In this document: positions 36,074 through 44,637 of the stretch, in pieces
Layout: every line of letters starts with the position of its first letter
How positions within the stretch are numbered: position 1 is the first letter of the stretch
Source of the DNA: Gammaproteobacteria bacterium
GTDB lineage: Bacteria; Pseudomonadota; Gammaproteobacteria; Ga0077536
NCBI GenBank assembly: GCA_021773835.1
Contig: JAJFJQ010000046.1
Coordinates: forward strand, 1-64,000
Length of the DNA: 64,000 bases
Direction: 5' to 3'
Notes under the pieces: model-generated
The model's input: the letters and a program-made list of their open reading frames with translations, nothing else
Databases searched by the model: none
Told to the model about the DNA's origin: nothing
Translations under genes and position numbers: made by a program

Positions 36074-37071
36074 GCATTCGTCGGCGTGAGAACGAACCCA
36101 TAAGCATCGCGTTTCTTGATGTGATCACGTGCGGGTTCGGCGCGATCATTCTGTTGCTGATGATCGCGAAATTTGGCGACCCACCAGTAGAAGATGTCGA
36201 AGATCCTCGAGCGGCACAAATATCGAATATGCAGCGAGATTTATTTGAACTACGTCGCGATGCTCAAGCTGCGGAACAGGATCAGGTTTCGAAACAGACG
36301 CAGCTGGCGACTTGGAAAGAAGAGGCCAAACGCATGCAACGCGCATTGGCCGCACTTCGCGCCAACGAAAAAGATAAAACCGGTCACGCAACAAGGAACG
36401 CGATAACCGCCGGTGAACTTAAAACCGCGCAACAAGAACTGACAGAAGAAATGAAACGGCTATATGCCCAGCGAGACCGTAAGCAAAATCGGAACGACTT
36501 GATCGGCGGGATCCCGGTAGATAGCGAATACATAATTTTCATCATCGACACGTCAGGCAGCATGTTTCGTTATGCGTGGCCAAAAGTGGTCGACCAGATC
36601 GTGCAAACATTGGACGTCTATCCGAGAGTAAAAGGCATCCAGATCTTAAATGACATGGGTAGCTACATGTTCACCAGTTACAGCGGCAAATGGATCCCAG
36701 ATACCCCAGCTCGACGCCGCGTCGTTATCGATCGGCTATTAACCTGGAATGCGTTTAGCAACAGCAGCCCGGTCGAGGGCATCATGGCCGCAATTAGAAC
36801 GTTTTACTCACCGGAAAAGAAGATTAGTCTGTTCGTCTATGGGGACGAATTTACTGGTAGATCAATTCGCGAAGTGGTCGATTTTGTCGGCAAGCTCAAC
36901 CGCAAGGATGCATCCGGAAAACCGCGCGTGCGTATCCATGCGATTGGCTTTCCGGTCCAAGCAGCGAATCCCCCACACCTACAGATAACCGGAATACGCT
37001 TCGCCTCGTTGATGCGAGAATTAACTCGACGCAACGGCGGGACGTTCGTCGGCCTAAACCAGTTTCGATAA
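36070..37071 (+). CDS. TolR/ExbD-like transmembrane helix + coiled coil + VWA protein (second copy)
   Basis: A 333-residue paralogue-like protein, starting at an ATGA overlap with the first. Residues 12-33 (SIAFLDVITCGFGAIILLLM) again put Asp17 at the helix start and share the FLDxxxCGxGAxxLL pattern. A coiled coil (about 45-140) leads to a VWA domain with MIDAS D160-T-S-G-S164 (IIFIIDTSGSM). Two different VWA subunits could form a heterodimer in the TolQ-like pentamer. Topology N-in/C-out is inferred from the TolR analogy. Confidence 0.82.
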   Translation: MSIRRRENEPISIAFLDVITCGFGAIILLLMIAKFGDPPVEDVEDPRAAQISNMQRDLFELRRDAQAAEQDQVSKQTQLATWKEEAKRMQRALAALRANEKDKTGHATRNAITAGELKTAQQELTEEMKRLYAQRDRKQNRNDLIGGIPVDSEYIIFIIDTSGSMFRYAWPKVVDQIVQTLDVYPRVKGIQILNDMGSYMFTSYSGKWIPDTPARRRVVIDRLLTWNAFSNSSPVEGIMAAIRTFYSPEKKISLFVYGDEFTGRSIREVVDFVGKLNRKDASGKPRVRIHAIGFPVQAANPPHLQITGIRFASLMRELTRRNGGTFVGLNQFR

Positions 37072-37075
37072 TTGA

Positions 37076-37705
37076 ATGATGCCCTTCCTCAACAAGCTGT
37101 CAGTGTTGCGTAGATTCGTCATAACGATGCTCGTGACGCTTGTCGCAGGCTGCGGCCAAAGCCTTACCTTACAGGTGGATAGCGCTGTCCCGGCCGCGCT
37201 GATGCAAACCCTACCGCTAACGGCGGCGGTTTACTACGAAGACTCGTTGCGTAATCACAGTTACCGAGAGGATAGCGAAGAGCGGAAAAACTGGGCAATA
37301 AATACTGGTAGCTCCCAGATCGCGATGTTTGATCAGGTGCTGGCATCAACGTTTTCCACCGTGGTTCCGCTTGCACAACTCCCGACAGCGGACGCACCTG
37401 CTACGGCCGATCTCATCGTCGTGCCCAAGATAATGGAAATGCAATTCGGCACCCCACAGGAGACGTATTTCGACTTTTACGAAGCATGGATCCGCTACGA
37501 GATCGCGATGCTAGCGGCGGATGGGACACCGATCGATAATTGGGAGATCGTGACTTACGGAAAGGCAAATCAAAAACGTTTTTCAGGTCGCACTGCGGGA
37601 TTGAACGATGCTATCGAATTGGCCTTACGCGACGCCGGAGCGAAGCTATCGACTGGAATGTATAAACAACCCGCCGTCCATCGTTTACTCAACAAGCAAA
37701 AATGA
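37076..37705 (+). CDS. Outer-membrane-type lipoprotein of the cluster
   Basis: A 209-residue lipoprotein (lipobox VAGC, about Cys26). The body (PLTAAVYYEDSLRNHSY, ADLIVVPKIMEMQFGTP, WIRYEIAMLAADGTPIDNW) has the strand pattern of TolB-N/CsgG-like accessory lipoproteins, and ends in an Ala-rich helix. It follows the second VWA gene by 4 bases and overlaps the next gene as ATGA. Family not identified. Confidence 0.65.
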   Translation: MMPFLNKLSVLRRFVITMLVTLVAGCGQSLTLQVDSAVPAALMQTLPLTAAVYYEDSLRNHSYREDSEERKNWAINTGSSQIAMFDQVLASTFSTVVPLAQLPTADAPATADLIVVPKIMEMQFGTPQETYFDFYEAWIRYEIAMLAADGTPIDNWEIVTYGKANQKRFSGRTAGLNDAIELALRDAGAKLSTGMYKQPAVHRLLNKQK

Positions 37706-38397
37706 ACAGTCTCGGCTGGGCTCGCTTATGCTGCCGCTCTGGACGGTCGGCCTGGTCGATGATTGCTTGCGCCATCCTTCTCGGCGGTTGTCGAACCACG
37801 ACGATGGTTGACGAATACCGTGTCGCCGCCACCAACATCGCCACACAAGAATCGATAGTAGTGCTTGGTCGTCGCCACGACATGGACAAAGATACCGAGC
37901 ACGATTTTATTCAGTGCGTCGGTCGGTCGCTAGGCACCTCGACATCTCAGCTTAATGTAATACCCGAGGCTGACTTTGTCGACGCGCTTTACCCATGGTT
38001 CGAGGTTAGTACTGCACCAATGGACGTGGCGAATTTGGGCAGCTTGGTACAAAACCCCGCTGTCGCGGCGAAATTTGAAGAGCTACATATTCGGTACTTC
38101 GTTTGGATCGACGGGTTTACCGAAACGACCGATAGCGCTGGGTCTGTCACCTGTGTAGTCGGCCCCGGCGGTGGCGGCTGCCTCGGCTTCAAAACCTGGG
38201 ACGATGAGGCAAACTACGAAGCATCGATCTGGGATCTAAAGGACATCAGCGTCGCTGGAAAGATCAATACAGAAACTGAAGGGACATCTTTCGTACCGGC
38301 GGTAATTATTCCGATCCCCTTACTCGCTCGGGTTAAAGCAACAGCGTGCAACGCGATGGCAGATCAATTGCTGTCCTTTATTACTGGTGGTAGTTAA
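37702..38397 (+). CDS. Second lipoprotein at the end of the cluster
   Basis: A 231-residue lipoprotein (lipobox LGGC, about Cys30). SIVVLGRRHDMDKDTEHDFI, then VGRSLGTSTSQLNVIPEADFVDALYPWF and YFVWIDGFTE, suggest the alpha/beta domain found in CsgG/TolB-N-type lipoproteins. Cysteines in VTCVVGPGGGGCLGF could form a disulfide. It is translationally coupled to the preceding lipoprotein and is probably the last gene of the tightly packed part. Confidence 0.65.
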   Translation: MNSLGWARLCCRSGRSAWSMIACAILLGGCRTTTMVDEYRVAATNIATQESIVVLGRRHDMDKDTEHDFIQCVGRSLGTSTSQLNVIPEADFVDALYPWFEVSTAPMDVANLGSLVQNPAVAAKFEELHIRYFVWIDGFTETTDSAGSVTCVVGPGGGGCLGFKTWDDEANYEASIWDLKDISVAGKINTETEGTSFVPAVIIPIPLLARVKATACNAMADQLLSFITGGS

Positions 38398-38420
38398 TTG
38401 CTGTCGGTTAGGCTCTCAAA

Positions 38421-39047
38421 ATGATTCAAACGTCTGAGGATGTGCTCGAGTTTTGGTTCGGTGATGACCTTGAGGATCGCGACATTGTCACTTCGCGCCT
38501 GGAAATCTGGTTCGGATCAGATCCGCTCTACGACAGCCAGATCCGGGATCAATTCGCTGAGACCATTGAACGAGCCGTAGCTGGAGAACTTGATCCCTGG
38601 GTTCAATCTGCGCGGGGATCTCTCGCACTAATCATTCTGTTTGATCAATTCCCACGGAATATCTTTCGCGGTGAGGCCCGTGCGTTCGCAACCGATGGGC
38701 GTGCGCTCGCGATCGCAAACTCGGGGATCGAACGTGGACTGGATGTGGAGCTTGGTCTTATAGAACGATTATTTTTCTATGTCCCGTTCGAACACGCCGA
38801 AGATCTTGATATGCAAGACCGGTGCGCCAGCTTATTTCTCGAATTACACGACCTCGCAACGCCTGCGTTTAAGGAAATCTTCGCGAACAGCGTCAGCCAA
38901 AGCAAAAATCATCGCGACGTGATTCGCCGCTTTGGCCGCTTTCCAACTCGTAATAGCGCACTCGGACGTGCATCGAACGATGAAGAGCGAGCCTGGATAG
39001 CGGCCAATAAAGGTTGGCCTCAGAATCAGGACGTCGACGCCGATTAG
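38421..39047 (+). CDS. DUF924 family protein
   Basis: A 208-residue helical cytoplasmic protein. VLEFWFGD at the start, SLALIILFDQFPRNIFRG, ERLFFYVPFEHAEDL and FGRFPTRNSALGR are clear DUF924 signatures (TPR-like fold). Function unknown. It lies 23 bases after the last lipoprotein and may be co-transcribed by chance; the family is usually found as a stand-alone gene. Confidence 0.85.
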   Translation: MIQTSEDVLEFWFGDDLEDRDIVTSRLEIWFGSDPLYDSQIRDQFAETIERAVAGELDPWVQSARGSLALIILFDQFPRNIFRGEARAFATDGRALAIANSGIERGLDVELGLIERLFFYVPFEHAEDLDMQDRCASLFLELHDLATPAFKEIFANSVSQSKNHRDVIRRFGRFPTRNSALGRASNDEERAWIAANKGWPQNQDVDAD

Positions 39048-39235
39048 CCCTTGCGCAATTGCGCCTGTATCCGCCGCCAAACGCCAAACCTTAGGCCAAT
39101 TCACAAAATTGTGCGCCCTGCCCCTTCTCTGGCATCTAGCCAGGTGTCGTCGGTACGTGAAAACGATTGAATCGACTATGCTTGCGGTTCGAGGAATAAT
39201 TACACTTCATTGTGACGGGTGATTATAGAGCCGCT

Positions 39236-40543
39236 ATGCCACATTCAAAGCGTGGACCCGAGCGCCGTCGCGGGAACGGTGCCGCGGTGACAGATACCGT
39301 GGGGACGAACGAACACGAAGAGCGACGCGTCAATAGTGACCGGCGCCGTACCGGCTATATCTCCGATCTTGAACTCTGCCGAGGATTGCCATACGACCAA
39401 ATCGAAAACATCCTTGAGCGCTGCCCGGTACAAACCCTTGAGCCTGGAGAGGCGCTGCTCGAACCTGGACAGGCGAATCATCATTTATATTTCCTTCTGT
39501 CCGGCCGTCTCGACGTGCGTTTAAAATCCAATGATTCTCCAGTCGCCGACGTCATCGAAGCCGGAGACTGCGTCGGCGAAATGTCAATCATCGATGGGCA
39601 ACCGACTTCGGCCTATGTTGTTGCAACCGAGCTAAGTACAGTCATCGCGGTCCACGAAAGTGTTTTTTGGTCAAAGATCGCGATCAACCCAAAAGCCGTC
39701 CGTAATTTGACTCGTGTACTAGTGGAACGTATGCGCAAGCGCAACGCTGCGACGCTTCGCGCCCTAGAGCATGAGATGCGACTGCAGCAGTTAGAAAAAG
39801 AACTTCTCGCAGCGCACGAAATTCAAATCGGGATGCTACCGCAAGGGTCTAAGCTGCTCACGGAGATGCCGAGCCTAGATGTGCACGCGCGTATGGATGT
39901 CGTTACATCGGTAGGCGGAGACTTTTACGATGCGTTCTCACTCGATGATAGCAACGCCTATATCACCGTCGGCGATGTTTCGGGCAAAGGCATGCCGGCG
40001 GCGCTATTTATGGTACGTACATTGACCTTATTGCGCGCGGAACTTGCCAAGTCCGGCGACCTCGCCGCGTGCATGGTTCGCTTCAATAAAATGCTGTGCG
40101 ACACGAATATTTCACACATGTTCGTCACCTTAATTGTTCTGCGTATCGATTTAACCGACGGTACGGTTGAGTACGTCAACGCAGGGCATCCACCAATGCT
40201 GTTGTCGAGGAATAACGCGCCATTTGTCGAGGTCGATGAATCAGCAGGCTTGATCGCCGGGGTAATTGACGACCATGCCTATCAGTCACGAGCGCTACAT
40301 CTGGACTCCGGCGACCGCTTGCTCATCTATACAGACGGTGTGACCGAAGCTCGCGATCACTTCAAGCGTTTCTATAGTCAGGATCGTTTAATTGATCTCG
40401 TCTCGCAGAGCGAATCAAGCGACGCGCAACAATTAGTCTCGACAATTTTCGAAGACGCCCATGGCTATTCAGCCGGTATCCCGCAGTCCGACGATATTAC
40501 GGTTGTCGCAATCGGATATCGCGATCATATCTCAGGCACCTAA
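39236..40543 (+). CDS. Cyclic-nucleotide-binding domain + PP2C/SpoIIE-type phosphatase
   Basis: A 435-residue cytoplasmic protein from the ATG at 39236; a GTG at 39212 is in frame. An Arg-rich start is followed by a cNMP-binding domain (about 45-160; LEPGEALLEPGQANHHLYFL, GDCVGEMSIIDGQP) and a coiled linker. The phosphatase domain (about 195-430) is RsbU/SpoIIE-like: VGGDFYDAF, VGDVSGKGMPAALFM, NAGHPPMLL, IYTDGVTEA and SDDITVVAI with metal-binding aspartates intact. It dephosphorylates Ser/Thr residues. It could oppose the kinase that feeds the FHA proteins, but no kinase is seen here. Confidence 0.87.
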   Translation: MPHSKRGPERRRGNGAAVTDTVGTNEHEERRVNSDRRRTGYISDLELCRGLPYDQIENILERCPVQTLEPGEALLEPGQANHHLYFLLSGRLDVRLKSNDSPVADVIEAGDCVGEMSIIDGQPTSAYVVATELSTVIAVHESVFWSKIAINPKAVRNLTRVLVERMRKRNAATLRALEHEMRLQQLEKELLAAHEIQIGMLPQGSKLLTEMPSLDVHARMDVVTSVGGDFYDAFSLDDSNAYITVGDVSGKGMPAALFMVRTLTLLRAELAKSGDLAACMVRFNKMLCDTNISHMFVTLIVLRIDLTDGTVEYVNAGHPPMLLSRNNAPFVEVDESAGLIAGVIDDHAYQSRALHLDSGDRLLIYTDGVTEARDHFKRFYSQDRLIDLVSQSESSDAQQLVSTIFEDAHGYSAGIPQSDDITVVAIGYRDHISGT

Positions 40544-40750
40544 TCTGCCTTAAATTTCTAAGCCGCTGCGGATGGGTTTGGGTTTGGCTTCAACTTATTG
40601 ATCTAAGTGTGTCTTTTTGTCACGGAAGGCGGCGAAATCGTAGACATTGGGGTTTCGGCTGCTCTACTCTGGTCGCAGGCGATCGGCCCCTTTTGGCCGC
40701 ACTCGTTAGGCCACAAGGCCCATGCAACGACGCCAACAGGAATGGAGACT

Positions 40751-41296
40751 ATGAAAAAGCTACTCTCGTTCGTTACGACCGCGTTGCTCTGCGTGAACAT
40801 CGTCTCATCCGCCGGCGCGGTCACTGTCGAAGTTACGGTTGAAGGCACCGTTGTCGGCGGCACTTTTGACGGCACGACTGGCTCCGGAACGCTCACTTAT
40901 GACGATACTGCGTTGAACCCCGTTGGTATTGACGTCCTTTCGTGGCTGGATGGCGGACTAACGCTCGACTTCACGATTTTTGGCCAAACGTTTCATGCAA
41001 CAGACGATGCAAACTTCCCGACTGGTCCAACGCTGGAGTTCGTCAATGGTGAAATCGATATATTCGATTGGACGGTAGACGAGAATTTTGGGGCGAATTT
41101 AACCTCAATTACGATGCCGGGTGTCTTTGGTTTTTTTATGTTCGATGTGCTTGAAAGCACCGGTACCGGCGCTGAAACAATTATCAGTGGCAACATCGTT
41201 GTCGATGAGATCGGTACCGTGCCGCTACCAGCGGCTCTGCCACTGTTTATTGCAAGTTTTGGGTTATTGGGCTGGTTCGCTCGAAGATCCCCCTAA
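40751..41296 (+). CDS. VPLPA-CTERM sorted surface protein
   Basis: A 181-residue exported protein starting MKKLLSFVTTALLCVNIVSS with AGGA 9 bases upstream. The mature part is a Thr/Asp/Gly-rich beta protein (VEVTVEGTVVGGTFDGTTG). The C-terminus VPLPAALPLFIASFGLLGW plus FARRSP is a VPLPA-CTERM sorting signal: motif, hydrophobic helix and basic tail. Such proteins are processed by an exosortase encoded elsewhere. Confidence 0.82.
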   Translation: MKKLLSFVTTALLCVNIVSSAGAVTVEVTVEGTVVGGTFDGTTGSGTLTYDDTALNPVGIDVLSWLDGGLTLDFTIFGQTFHATDDANFPTGPTLEFVNGEIDIFDWTVDENFGANLTSITMPGVFGFFMFDVLESTGTGAETIISGNIVVDEIGTVPLPAALPLFIASFGLLGWFARRSP

Positions 41297-41414
41297 CGCT
41301 GGCCGCGCATGTCGTTGCTCGCTCCTTCCTCGGGGCACGCCCGCGCTTTATCCGCCGCTAGAATACCGATACAGTTAACGGGCAATAGCCGCCCGACCTG
41401 TACGAGGTATTCGA

Positions 41415-41816
41415 ATGAAAGCCTTAAAAATATTTGCGATCCTGGTCGTCGTATACGTCGGCGGCGTCGTCGTGTTCGAGTCATATCTTGGCTATGCTCA
41501 GCCTGAGAATCAACGCACACTCGTCATCACCACCACAGATGCCACAGGCGCGAGCAACGAGCGCGTCTTAGCGAGCCTTGAAAGTAACGGGCAACTCTAT
41601 GTCTCGGCCAACCACTGGCCACGGGCTTGGTATAAGCAAGCCTTAGAGAGCCCAAACGTACTGGTCGCACGGGCGGCGGAAGCGCACAAGTACCTGGCCG
41701 TGCCTATCTCTGAAGAAGAGGCACGCCGAGTAAACAACGAACACCGACATAGTTTAGGTTTTCGCATCTTGACCGGGTTTCCGCCAAGAGTTTTTCTACG
41801 CCTCGATCCTCAATGA
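41415..41816 (+). CDS. Membrane-anchored deazaflavin-dependent (DUF385-type) oxidoreductase-like protein
   Basis: A 133-residue protein with an N-terminal helix (about 3-22). RVLASLESNGQLYVSANHWP, then RAWYKQALESPNVLV, resembles the split-barrel DUF385/DDN family that binds F420 or haem. A more typical relative is at 50650-51093. Cofactor and substrate unknown. Confidence 0.55.
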   Translation: MKALKIFAILVVVYVGGVVVFESYLGYAQPENQRTLVITTTDATGASNERVLASLESNGQLYVSANHWPRAWYKQALESPNVLVARAAEAHKYLAVPISEEEARRVNNEHRHSLGFRILTGFPPRVFLRLDPQ

Positions 41817-41884
41817 AACTGCAGCAGTTGGTAATGTCGTCTCAATGGCTCTCGGTGATAGATCGCTTTTTTGGGATTAACGGG

Positions 41885-42718
41885 TTAACGGTCTACGCTT
41901 GTTAGCACCAAGACCGTTACTTCTGGCGGCACCAAAAACCGCACAGGAAGAATGCTGGTCCCGATCCCGGAACTGACAAACAAGTGCCGTCCATTTTCGA
42001 TCACGTGTCCGATCGCAAACCGCTCTTTGTATTGTGACGGAACGATGGGTCGGCCAATCGCGGGAATATAAACCTGGCCGCCGTGCGTGTGACCTGCAAT
42101 CGTTAAGGTCACTCGAGCGGGTAGCTCGGGGAATACATCAGGATTATGTGTGAATAAAATTGTCGGGGCGCCGTCGGGTACCGATTCAAAGGCTTTGTTC
42201 ACATCATGCGGCCCTTCCCAATAGTCACTCAGCCCTACTATTGAGAAAGCGCATTCGCCGTAGATAACCTGTACGGAACGGTCTTCCAGCACCGCAATAT
42301 CGGCCGCCTCCAGTGCTGTTTGGACACGTGCGGGATCGAGCCACCAATCATGGTTGCCTAATACTGCATAGACGCCGAGAGCGGCATCTAATTCACCGAT
42401 CAGTTTTGCGGCCACCTCCGGCGAAACGAAGGTACCGCCAAGCACGCCATCGATAACGAAATCACCGGGCAACAAAATAAGATCTGGCGTTGAGCGCTTG
42501 GTTACTTCAATGATATGGCGAAGATTTTCAATATCGTTAAATGGCGATCCCACGTGTAAATCCGCAAGTACCGCAATTCGCAATGGTGAGCATGTTTTAG
42601 GCCAATTCGGGATCTGTAGATGGTGCTCCGAGCTCCGGATACTTGCCGGTTCTAACCAGAATGCCCAAGTGCCGAGGAATAGGACCACGGCGAGCACTGC
42701 AATGCGGACATACTTCAA
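41885..42718 (-). CDS. Membrane-anchored metallophosphoesterase (YkuE-like)
   Basis: A 277-residue protein with an N-terminal signal anchor (about 5-21). The five metallophosphoesterase blocks are present: LADLHVG, LLPGDFV, LGNHDWW, FTHNPD and IAGHTHGGQ. The dimetal site is therefore complete. YkuE-type enzymes act on phosphodiesters or pyrophosphates at the membrane; the substrate is unknown. It lies 21 bases after the 42740-43150 gene. Confidence 0.87.
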   Translation of the reverse strand: MKYVRIAVLAVVLFLGTWAFWLEPASIRSSEHHLQIPNWPKTCSPLRIAVLADLHVGSPFNDIENLRHIIEVTKRSTPDLILLPGDFVIDGVLGGTFVSPEVAAKLIGELDAALGVYAVLGNHDWWLDPARVQTALEAADIAVLEDRSVQVIYGECAFSIVGLSDYWEGPHDVNKAFESVPDGAPTILFTHNPDVFPELPARVTLTIAGHTHGGQVYIPAIGRPIVPSQYKERFAIGHVIENGRHLFVSSGIGTSILPVRFLVPPEVTVLVLTSVDR

Positions 42719-42739
42719 AACCGTTTAACGTGATGCATA

Positions 42740-43150
42740 TCAAGTTGTGTTGCTAGTCTCCTGCCCACGGGCGTGGAAAAAGAAAACAACTGCCCCAACG
42801 TAGGCGAGGACCATAATGGCGGTTAGCGTTGGGGCAAAGTAGACGAAATTGTCTGGGGGATTTCCGTTAAACATCCAATGTAACCCCGAACCTGGCGTTT
42901 TTTGGACCCGCCCAATCTCGAGAGCGAGACTGGTGCCGTCGTGGTATGCACCAATCGTGTGCCACATACACACCATGGTAACCATACTAAAAAGCCCGAT
43001 GATAATGGCGACCATCGTACTTGTTAGCCTGGGACCCGCGACGTATCCAACGATTAATACCGCCGATAAAGTCGCTATAAACAGCTCGAAATAACTTAGC
43101 GCATGATTGTAGAAATCTAGAAATAGCGTAGCCATCTCAAACTCACTCAT
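42740..43150 (-). CDS. Small multi-spanning membrane protein
   Basis: A 136-residue protein with three hydrophobic helices (about 20-38, 44-65 and 105-127), and a conserved-looking HTIGAYHDG and WMFNGNPPDNF between helices 2 and 3. GAGGA precedes the ATG. No family recognised. It shares an operon with the metallophosphoesterase. Confidence 0.6.
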   Translation of the reverse strand: MSEFEMATLFLDFYNHALSYFELFIATLSAVLIVGYVAGPRLTSTMVAIIIGLFSMVTMVCMWHTIGAYHDGTSLALEIGRVQKTPGSGLHWMFNGNPPDNFVYFAPTLTAIMVLAYVGAVVFFFHARGQETSNTT

Positions 43151-43376
43151 ATCACTGTCCTCTACCGATTAAACGACACGGATCTGCTATGCGAACACCC
43201 AGCGACTAGTTATTTTCCTTTATCGGAAACCTATAAGATACTATGGATTAGCTTATCTTTTGCGTCGTTTGTGACCGACGCACAACCGAACTCTTGCGCC
43301 TGAATACCGATGTGAACGCCCGTCGCGACAATTACGTAAAATACCACCGTAACTGAAACGACCTGCGGAACATTTT

Positions 43377-44540
43377 ATGGATATTGCGAAAGAACTGATT
43401 GGCCGCGCGCATGAGTTGAAACCTGTCGTAGCCGCGAGGGCTGCCGATGCGGAATTGAATCGTGCGCCGCTCGACGAGACGATTGCAGATCTGGATGATG
43501 CGGGTTTTCTGCAGATGTTGACGCCGAAACGATACGGCGGGTATGAGTTGCATATTGATACGTTGGTTGAGGTTTCCCGAATTATCTCTTCGGCGTGCGC
43601 ATCCACCGGCTGGGTAACCGCGTTTTATATAGGCCACAACTGGTTTCACTCGGTGCTGGCTAAAAAATCACAAGACGAGGTGTTCGCGGACCGCCCCTGG
43701 CAAAGAAGCTCTGCCCAGATAGCGCCAAATGCGAAAGCCGTTAAAGTAGACGGAGGATACGAAGTCAGCGGCCAGCAATCATGGAGTTCTGGGGCAACGC
43801 ACGCGACTTACGTTTTCTTTACTGCAGTGCATATGGTCGATAATGCTGAGCCAGAACTTCTGCTTTTGTGTATTCCACGCAGTGAAGTAGAGCTTATCGA
43901 TAATTGGTATATCGCCGGCATGCGCGGCAGCGGCAGCTGTGACGTGAAAGTTGATGACGTTTTTGTACCCGACTATCACACGGTATCCTTCAAATCGTTC
44001 TTAGACGGCACACATTTCGGCGCGACTTTATACGAGAGTTCGCTATACCACATGCCTGCGGCTGCGATTATATTTTTTGAAGGCATGGCCGTACTGTCTG
44101 GAATACTGCGAGGTGCGGTGGAGAACTTCCAGGAAATAACGGAAACACGGATCGCCACCTACACCGGCAGCGGCGTGGCCAGCAAGCCGAGTACACAAAT
44201 GCGTTTAGCACGCGGCTGCGCCACCGCCGACGCAATCGATGACATGCTGGACGCACTGACAGCTCGAACGATAGAGAAAAGTGCACGCGGCGGGCTGACC
44301 TTGCAAGACCGAGCGGAAATCCGCATGCGCTGCGGTTTGATCAATAAACTAAGCTCGGATGCGATCAATGACATTATGCATGGCGCCGGTGGCAATTCAT
44401 TTCGCGATGACGTTGCACTGCAACGATTCTTCCGAGACGCTAACGTCTTGCGAACGCACGCGGCAATGGACTTCGAATCCGCAAGCGAAATGTACGGGCG
44501 GGTGTTGTTGGGACTCGATCCGGGGACACCGGTTCTTTAA
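43377..44540 (+). CDS. Acyl-CoA-dehydrogenase-fold flavin-dependent monooxygenase
   Basis: A 387-residue protein of the HsaA/DszC-like class: LTPKRYGGYELHIDTLVEVS, SACASTGWV, GYEVSGQQSWSSGATHATYV and MRGSGSCDVKVDDVFVPDYH. The C-terminus has MHGAGGNSFRDD followed by LQRFFRDANVLRTHAAMDF, a typical hydroxylase ending. These use reduced FMN/FAD from a partner reductase to hydroxylate aromatic or sulfur compounds. The reductase is not adjacent. Substrate unknown. Confidence 0.8.
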   Translation: MDIAKELIGRAHELKPVVAARAADAELNRAPLDETIADLDDAGFLQMLTPKRYGGYELHIDTLVEVSRIISSACASTGWVTAFYIGHNWFHSVLAKKSQDEVFADRPWQRSSAQIAPNAKAVKVDGGYEVSGQQSWSSGATHATYVFFTAVHMVDNAEPELLLLCIPRSEVELIDNWYIAGMRGSGSCDVKVDDVFVPDYHTVSFKSFLDGTHFGATLYESSLYHMPAAAIIFFEGMAVLSGILRGAVENFQEITETRIATYTGSGVASKPSTQMRLARGCATADAIDDMLDALTARTIEKSARGGLTLQDRAEIRMRCGLINKLSSDAINDIMHGAGGNSFRDDVALQRFFRDANVLRTHAAMDFESASEMYGRVLLGLDPGTPVL

Positions 44541-44637
44541 CGTTCCTAGCACGCAGAAAACACCTTGATAGCGCAAGATTACATATGCAGGTGAACTCTC
44601 CAAAGCCAATCTCAGGTAGAACTTTAGGGTGCTTGCA

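Noticed and set aside
32872-37071. Zorya-type (ZorAB) anti-phage system
   Set aside because: A MotA/TolQ-like subunit is present, but there is no OmpA-type peptidoglycan-binding ZorB, no ZorC and no ZorD/E nuclease or helicase.
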